A stretch of 5,040 nucleotides of DNA, from the NCBI GenBank assembly GCA_031263875.1, contig JAISEX010000113.1, forward strand, positions 1-5,040, in the 5' to 3' direction. The DNA is from Eubacteriales Family XIII. Incertae Sedis bacterium. GTDB taxonomy: Bacteria; Bacillota; Clostridia; Peptostreptococcales; Anaerovoracaceae. The notes under the pieces were generated by a model. That model saw nothing but the letters and a program-made list of their open reading frames with translations. It ran no database searches and was not told the origin of the DNA. Made by a program: the position numbers and the translations under genes. How positions within the stretch are numbered: position 1 is the first letter of the stretch; every line of letters begins with the position of its first letter. Positions 1 to 5,040 of the stretch are shown piece after piece.

Positions 1-1562
<1,562 letters not shown>

Positions 1563-1570
1563 GATTTTTT

Positions 1571-1596
1571 GCGCGGGGGCTTTCGGGCTTCCGCGC
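1571..1596 (+). promoter_or_regulatory. strong GC hairpin in the rpoC-rpsL gap
   Basis: A perfect 10-bp stem, GCGCGGGGGC pairing with GCTTCCGCGC (two G-U pairs), closes a six-base loop. It is preceded by six Ts (1565-1570). No T tract directly follows the stem; the next is a run of five Ts about 12 nt further on, so it is not a standard intrinsic terminator. It could be a 5'-protecting structure if the nearby promoter is used, a processing site between rpoC and rpsL messages, or a pause or weak attenuator. The pairing is seen directly; the role is inferred. Confidence 0.5.
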
Positions 1597-1616
1597 CGGA
1601 AATAGGATTTTTGAAG

Positions 1617-1630
1617 AAAGGAGGAAGGAG
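1617..1630 (+). promoter_or_regulatory. double Shine-Dalgarno of rpsL
   Basis: AAAGGAGG at 1617-1624 (11 nt before the ATG) is immediately followed by AAGGAG at 1625-1630 (5 nt before the ATG). Either can pair with the 16S 3' end. Together they give a very strong initiation site and fix the rpsL start at 1636. Confidence 0.85.
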
Positions 1631-1635
1631 AGCGA

Positions 1636-2052
1636 ATGCCGACAATCAATCAGTTGGTCAGAGAAGGCAGACAGTCAGCGGTCAAGAAATCGACAGCTCC
1701 GGCTCTGCTGAAGGGATTAAACACCCTGAAAAGGCAGCCGACCGACGCGAAAGCGCCGCAAAAACGCGGAGTTTGCACGTCCGTAAAGACCGTCACGCCG
1801 AAGAAACCGAACTCAGCGCTGAGAAAAGTAGCGCGCGTAAGGCTTTCAAACGGCATCGAGGTCATCGCCTACATTCCCGGCATCGGCCATAACCTGCAGG
1901 AACATAGCGTGGTTATGATCAGAGGCGGAAGGGTCAAGGATCTCCCCGGCGTGAGATATCACATTATCCGCGGGATCCTCGATACGTCAGGCGTAGCCGA
2001 CAGAGGCCAGGCGCGTTCCAAGTACGGGACGAAAAGACCGAAACAGAAGTAA
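1636..2052 (+). CDS. rpsL: 30S ribosomal protein S12
   Basis: S12 sits at the decoding centre of the 30S subunit and governs accuracy of codon reading; it is the classic streptomycin-resistance locus. The 138-residue protein has the family N-terminus [12 protein letters not shown], then a 13-14 residue insertion (about residues 25-38) that E. coli S12 lacks and Gram-positive forms carry. The signature [11 protein letters not shown] (54-64) and [12 protein letters not shown] (98-109) follow. The lysines matching E. coli K43 and K88 are both present (K57 and K101), so the sequence is of streptomycin-sensitive type at these two sites. D102 matches the aspartate that is methylthiolated by RimO in some bacteria. 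The C-terminus [13 protein letters not shown] is typical. The ATG at 1636 is set by the double Shine-Dalgarno. The gene follows rpoC by 79 nt, with no L7Ae-like gene between. Confidence 0.98.
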   Translation: MPTINQLVREGRQSAVKKSTAPALLKGLNTLKRQPTDAKAPQKRGVCTSVKTVTPKKPNSALRKVARVRLSNGIEVIAYIPGIGHNLQEHSVVMIRGGRVKDLPGVRYHIIRGILDTSGVADRGQARSKYGTKRPKQK

Positions 2053-2079
2053 ACGACCGGTCAACAACAGAATACAGTT

Positions 2080-2105
2080 GTGCCGTTATGACATATAAAC
2101 GGCAC
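2080..2105 (+). promoter_or_regulatory. 8-bp hairpin in the rpsL-rpsG spacer
   Basis: GTGCCGTT (2080-2087) pairs perfectly with AACGGCAC (2098-2105) around a 10-base loop, ATGACATATA. A second copy of the 3' arm core, ACGGCA, lies at 2108-2113 and could compete for the same 5' arm. No T tract follows, so it is not a terminator. The spacer between the S12 and S7 genes is the S7 autoregulatory target in E. coli; whether this hairpin plays that part here is inference. Confidence 0.5.
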
Positions 2106-2147
2106 GCACGGCAGGAAAGGCAGACGCCTTATACTGACGAGTACCTT

Positions 2148-2179
2148 TGTAAGCAGGGTTTGCTTACACAGCTTGTAAG
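2148..2179 (+). promoter_or_regulatory. two mutually exclusive hairpins ahead of the rpsG start
   Basis: Hairpin A is TGTAAGCA (2148-2155) paired with TGCTTACA (2161-2168): 8 perfect pairs and a GGGTT loop. Hairpin B is CTTACA (2163-2168) paired with TGTAAG (2174-2179): 6 perfect pairs and a CAGCT loop. The segment CTTACA belongs to both, so only one can form at a time. The 3' arm of B covers the first bases of the rpsG Shine-Dalgarno (TAAG of TAAGGAGG), whereas A leaves it free. This has the geometry of a translational switch. The pairings are seen in the sequence; regulation, for instance by S7, is inferred. Confidence 0.45.
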
Positions 2180-2183
2180 GAGG
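2176..2183 (+). promoter_or_regulatory. Shine-Dalgarno of rpsG
   Basis: TAAGGAGG ends 8 nt before GTG 2192, a near-ideal match and spacing. It justifies the GTG start of rpsG. Its first four bases are also the 3' arm of an alternative hairpin (2163-2179). Confidence 0.85.
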
Positions 2184-2191
2184 GAAGAGTA

Positions 2192-2662
2192 GTGCCAAGA
2201 AAAGGTAATATTCCGAAACGCGAAGTTCTCCCCGATCCCGTGTACGGGAGCGTGATGGTAACGAAACTTATCAACAGCATCATGCTCGACGGGAAAAAGG
2301 GAGTCGCACAGACAATAGTCTACAATGCCTTCGATACTATTAAAGAATCGACGGGCGATAACCCTCTTGAAGTATTTGAAAAAGCGATGAACAACATTAT
2401 GCCGATCCTTGAGGTCAAGGCACGGCGTGTTGGCGGCGCGAATTATCAGGTACCGATGGAGGTAAGGACTGACAGGCGTCAGACCCTCGGATTGCGCTGG
2501 CTCACGAATTATACGAGAGCGCGCGGCGAGAAGAAGATGTCCGACAGGCTCGCAAAAGAACTGATGGACGCATCCAATAATACGGGGTCGTCCGTAAAGA
2601 AGAAGGAAGATACGCATAAGATGGCGGAAGCGAACCGCGCGTTCGCGCATTACCGCTGGTAA
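2192..2662 (+). CDS. rpsG: 30S ribosomal protein S7 (GTG start)
   Basis: S7 is a primary 16S rRNA-binding protein that starts assembly of the 30S head and lies next to the E and P sites; in E. coli it also represses its own message. The 156-residue product has the full family pattern: [20 protein letters not shown] at the start, [20 protein letters not shown] (about residues 62-81), [15 protein letters not shown] (82-96), and the end [13 protein letters not shown]. Length and C-terminus match Gram-positive S7. Initiation is at GTG 2192; no ATG fits the conserved N-terminus and the Shine-Dalgarno is 8 nt upstream. The gene is preceded by a 139-nt structured spacer after rpsL and followed by fusA with only 21 nt between, so S7 and EF-G are surely on one message. 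Confidence 0.98.
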   Translation: MPRKGNIPKREVLPDPVYGSVMVTKLINSIMLDGKKGVAQTIVYNAFDTIKESTGDNPLEVFEKAMNNIMPILEVKARRVGGANYQVPMEVRTDRRQTLGLRWLTNYTRARGEKKMSDRLAKELMDASNNTGSSVKKKEDTHKMAEANRAFAHYRW

Positions 2663-2670
2663 CAGATGCG

Positions 2671-2678
2671 AGAAGGGG
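2671..2678 (+). promoter_or_regulatory. Shine-Dalgarno of fusA, deciding the TTG start
   Basis: AGAAGGGG lies 5 nt before TTG 2684. The in-frame ATG at 2666 lies upstream of this motif and has no purine-rich site of its own (CGCTGGTAACAG precedes it). The ribosome-binding evidence therefore selects TTG 2684. Confidence 0.65.
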
Positions 2679-2683
2679 TCACT

Positions 2684-4744
2684 TTGAAAAGAGAGTTTTC
2701 ACTCGAAAAAACGAGAAATATCGGTATTATGGCTCACATCGACGCCGGAAAGACCACCGCTACGGAGCGCATTCTCTATTATACGGGAATTACGCACAAG
2801 ATGGGCGAGGTTCACGAAGGCGCTGCGGTCATGGACTGGATGGAACAGGAGCAGGAACGCGGTATCACGATCACGTCCGCGGCGACGACCACGCAGTGGA
2901 AGGACGTCCGGATCAATATTATCGATACGCCGGGACACGTGGATTTCACCGTAGAGGTGGAGCGTTCCCTTCGCGTACTCGACGGAGCCGTTACGGTGCT
3001 GTGCGCCAAAGGCGGCGTGGAACCGCAATCCGAAACCGTCTGGCGTCAGGCTGAAAAGTACGGGGTGCCGCGCATTATTTTCGTCAACAAGATGGATATT
3101 ATGGGCGCGGATTATCTGCGTGTGGTCAATATGGTAAAGGACAGGCTCAAGGCGAAAGCCGTGCCGCTCCAGTTGCCGATCGGCGCGGAGGATACTTTCT
3201 CGGGCGTGATCGATCTCGTTGAGATGCGGGCGTATACCTATAAGGACGAGTCGGGCAAGTCGTTCGATACCGTCGAGATACCCGCCGAAATGCAGGCGAA
3301 AGCCGATGAGTGGAGGCACGAGCTGATGGAAGCCATCGCGGATCACAACGAGGAACTTTTGATGAAGTATCTCGATGGTGAGGCAATTTCCGTGGCGGAA
3401 ATCAAACGGACGATACGCGACATGACGATCAAGGGCGAGCTGTATCCGGTTTTCTGCGGCAGCGCGTACAAGAACAAGGGCGTGCAGATGCTTCTCGATG
3501 CGATAATCGATTATCTGCCCTCACCTCTCGACATTCCGCCGATAACGGGCGTAAACCCGAAGACGGGCGAGGTGAAGGAGCGGCCGGCGGACGACAACGG
3601 TTCGTTTGCGGCGCTTGCGTTCAAGATCATGACGGATCCGTTCGTCGGCAAGCTCGCGTTTTTCAGAGTCTATTCCGGAACGCTCAAATCGGGTTCTTAC
3701 GTGTATAATTCGACGCGCGACAAGAAGGAACGCATCGGGCGGATACTCCAGATGCACTCGAACAAGCGCGAGGAGATCGAGGAAGTGTATTCGGGCGATA
3801 TCGCCGCGGCGGTCGGGTTGAAAGAAACGACCACCGGCGACACGCTCTGCGACGAAAAGCACAAGATCATACTTGAGTCGATGGACTTTCCGGATCCCGT
3901 TATCGAAATCGCTATCGAGCCCAAGACCAAAGCGGGACAGGAAAAGATGGGCGTTGCCCTCGCAAAGCTCGCTGAGGAAGACCCGACGTTCAAGACGTAC
4001 ACGAACGAGGAAACGGGCCAGACGATAATAGCGGGCATGGGCGAACTCCATCTCGAAATCATCGTCGACAGGCTTCTCCGCGAATTTAAGGTCGAGGCGA
4101 ACGTCGGCAAACCGCAGGTTTCCTACAAAGAAACCATCACGAAGATGGCGGACGTCGACCACAAGTACGCGAAACAGTCCGGCGGCCACGGCCAGTACGG
4201 GCACGTCAAGATACGCATCTACCCGCGCGAAGCCGGCGAAGGCTTTGAGTTCAAGAGCGCCATTATCGGCGGCGCCATTCCGAAGGAATACATTCCGAAA
4301 ATCGAGGATGGCATCAAAGAGGCGATGCAGAGCGGCCCCGTCAAGGGCTATCAGGTGGTAGACGTGGGCGTGGAGCTGTACGACGGTAGTTATCACGAAG
4401 TCGACTCATCGGAAATGGCGTTCAAAATCGCCGCGTCGATGGCGTTCCGCGAGGCCGCGAAAAAGGCGGAGCCCGTGTTGCTCGAACCGATATTCAAGAT
4501 TGAGATCACGGTGCCCGAGGAATACATGGGCGAGATCATGGGCGACCTCAACAGCAGGCGTGGACGCATCGAGGGTTCGGATATCCAGAGCGGCGCCGCA
4601 GTCATCAGAGGCTTTGTACCGCTTTCGTCGATGTTCGGATACGCAACGGATCTGCGTTCCAAGACGCAGGGACGCGGCGTCTATACGATGCATCCCGACC
4701 ACTTTGAAAAGCTCCCGCAGAGCTTAGTGGACGAAGTTAATTGA
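2684..4744 (+). CDS. fusA: translation elongation factor G (TTG start preferred)
   Basis: EF-G is the GTPase that drives translocation of tRNA and mRNA after peptide transfer and, with RRF, splits ribosomes for recycling. From TTG 2684 the protein has 686 residues, close to the usual ~690, and begins [20 protein letters not shown] like its homologues. An ATG at 2666 would add six untypical residues. GTPase motifs are intact: P-loop AHIDAGKTT (17-25), switch [12 protein letters not shown] (59-69), DTPGHVD (81-87), NKMD (135-138) and GSA (259-261). The domain II stretch [20 protein letters not shown] (313-332), the domain III stretch [14 protein letters not shown] (451-464), the domain IV loop [14 protein letters not shown] (495-508) and the domain V block [20 protein letters not shown] follow in order. 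This is the canonical translocase rather than a tetracycline-protection or EF-G2 paralogue, judging by its place between rpsG and tuf and its full motif set. Confidence 0.97.
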   Translation: MKREFSLEKTRNIGIMAHIDAGKTTATERILYYTGITHKMGEVHEGAAVMDWMEQEQERGITITSAATTTQWKDVRINIIDTPGHVDFTVEVERSLRVLDGAVTVLCAKGGVEPQSETVWRQAEKYGVPRIIFVNKMDIMGADYLRVVNMVKDRLKAKAVPLQLPIGAEDTFSGVIDLVEMRAYTYKDESGKSFDTVEIPAEMQAKADEWRHELMEAIADHNEELLMKYLDGEAISVAEIKRTIRDMTIKGELYPVFCGSAYKNKGVQMLLDAIIDYLPSPLDIPPITGVNPKTGEVKERPADDNGSFAALAFKIMTDPFVGKLAFFRVYSGTLKSGSYVYNSTRDKKERIGRILQMHSNKREEIEEVYSGDIAAAVGLKETTTGDTLCDEKHKIILESMDFPDPVIEIAIEPKTKAGQEKMGVALAKLAEEDPTFKTYTNEETGQTIIAGMGELHLEIIVDRLLREFKVEANVGKPQVSYKETITKMADVDHKYAKQSGGHGQYGHVKIRIYPREAGEGFEFKSAIIGGAIPKEYIPKIEDGIKEAMQSGPVKGYQVVDVGVELYDGSYHEVDSSEMAFKIAASMAFREAAKKAEPVLLEPIFKIEITVPEEYMGEIMGDLNSRRGRIEGSDIQSGAAVIRGFVPLSSMFGYATDLRSKTQGRGVYTMHPDHFEKLPQSLVDEVN

Positions 4745-4767
4745 AGTAATATCAGGCGTCTTCGCTT

Positions 4768-4782
4768 CGCAGGTTTCTTGCG
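4768..4782 (+). promoter_or_regulatory. small hairpin in the fusA-tuf spacer
   Basis: CGCAGG (4768-4773) pairs with CTTGCG (4777-4782), six pairs with one G-U, around a three-base loop. No T run follows, so it does not read as a terminator. The remaining spacer (4745-4864) has no gene and no convincing promoter. A short stem like this can occur by chance; a processing or pausing role is only possible. Confidence 0.25.
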
Positions 4783-4848
4783 GTAGGCGGGGCGTGCCGA
4801 GTGGAGATGGGCGAGAGCGCATAACCGCGAGGAATAATGTCGTTAAGG

Positions 4849-4856
4849 CAAGGAGG
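4849..4856 (+). promoter_or_regulatory. Shine-Dalgarno of tuf
   Basis: CAAGGAGG ends 8 nt before ATG 4865, followed by an A/T-rich spacer (AAAATATA). It is a strong, well-placed site, as expected for one of the most highly expressed proteins in the cell. Confidence 0.85.
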
Positions 4857-4864
4857 AAAATATA

Positions 4865-5040
4865 ATGGCAAAAGCTAAATTTGAGAGGAACAAGCCGCAC
4901 GTAAATATCGGCACGATAGGTCATATCGACCACGGCAAGACGACGCTGACGGCAGCGATCACGAAGACCCTGCACGAGCGTTACGGGCTCGGCGAATTCG
5001 TCGCCTTCGACGCTATCGACAAAGCGCCCGAAGAAAAAGA
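4865..5040 (+). CDS. tuf: translation elongation factor Tu (N-terminal part; 3' end outside window)
   Basis: EF-Tu is the GTPase that brings aminoacyl-tRNA to the ribosomal A site. The frame is open to the right edge, giving 58 whole codons of a protein usually near 400 residues. The N-terminus [20 protein letters not shown] is the family pattern, and the P-loop GHIDHGKTT (19-27) is complete, with Ile where Val is more common. The switch I region (APEEKERGITI in homologues) is just beginning at the edge. The 120-nt gap after fusA contains its Shine-Dalgarno but no clear promoter, so it is probably co-transcribed with fusA, although a separate promoter cannot be excluded. Whether the genome has a second tuf copy cannot be seen here. 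Confidence 0.97.
   Translation, partial: MAKAKFERNKPHVNIGTIGHIDHGKTTLTAAITKTLHERYGLGEFVAFDAIDKAPEEK

Noticed and set aside
1571..1615. Rho-independent terminator after rpoC
   Set aside because: The stem is strong, but the T run (1608-1612) begins 11 nt after it rather than directly, with no U tract at the stem base. On the minus strand the stem is followed by As, not Ts.
1569..1892. A 107-codon + frame overlapping the start of rpsL
   Set aside because: It reads the rpsL region in another frame, has no Shine-Dalgarno, starts at the hairpin, and its sequence is low-complexity charged residues typical of a shadow frame.
2130..2135. TATACT as a -10 box for an rpsG promoter
   Set aside because: No TTGACA-like element lies 16-18 nt upstream (the bases there are CACGGC and neighbours), and there is no extended -10 TG.
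2129..4396. Long minus-strand open frames opposite rpsG and fusA (173, 215 and 291 codons)
   Set aside because: They lie entirely or almost entirely antisense to strongly conserved genes, show no recognisable protein pattern, and arise from the GC-leaning codon use of the + strand genes.
4861..4866. Perfect TATAAT just before tuf
   Set aside because: It overlaps the tuf ATG itself, so a start there could not give a normal message; it results from the A/T-rich spacer joining the start codon, and no -35 element fits.
4837..4878. 13-codon open frame (ATG 4837, TAA 4876-4878) overlapping the tuf start
   Set aside because: It is very short and its codons are simply the tuf Shine-Dalgarno and N-terminal codons read in another frame. 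The upstream GAGGA is suggestive, but there is too little to support a leader peptide.

Overview
The window is a stretch of conserved bacterial housekeeping DNA: the end of the RNA polymerase operon running into the str (streptomycin) operon. All genes lie on the + strand in the order rpoC (3' part) - rpsL - rpsG - fusA - tuf (5' part). The proteins look like Bacillota (Firmicutes), probably a Clostridia- or Negativicutes-like lineage. The S12 protein has the 13-14 residue N-terminal insertion of Gram-positive type, beta' lacks the large trigger-loop insertion of E. coli, S7 is 156 residues ending in HYRW, and Shine-Dalgarno sequences are strong (AAGGAGG type). Base composition is moderate to GC-leaning, judged by eye, with frequent GCG/ACG codons but also ATA and AGG. 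I cannot name the genus.

Layout: 1-1556 is the C-terminal ~40% of rpoC (bridge helix, zinc-binding cysteines, trigger loop, acidic tail). A 79-nt gap (1557-1635) holds a candidate extended -10 promoter straddling the rpoC stop codon, a strong GC hairpin and a double Shine-Dalgarno. rpsL (1636-2052) is followed by an unusually long, structured 139-nt spacer (2053-2191), then rpsG (2192-2662, GTG start). fusA follows after 21 nt and is best started at TTG 2684, giving 2684-4744. A 120-nt spacer (4745-4864) with one weak hairpin separates it from tuf (4865 to the window end, cut off after 58 codons).

The genes act in one process. beta' forms the transcribing polymerase, S12 and S7 are small-subunit proteins (decoding centre and head), EF-G translocates the ribosome, and EF-Tu delivers aminoacyl-tRNA. 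Their clustering allows coordinated, growth-linked expression.

I see no mobile element, CRISPR, tRNA, rRNA or novel defence-type system, and the minus strand carries only antisense shadow frames. The part most worth a second look is the rpsL-rpsG spacer. It has an 8-bp hairpin, then two mutually exclusive hairpins of which the second takes in the first bases of the rpsG Shine-Dalgarno. It also has a 34-codon open frame whose TAG overlaps the rpsG GTG.
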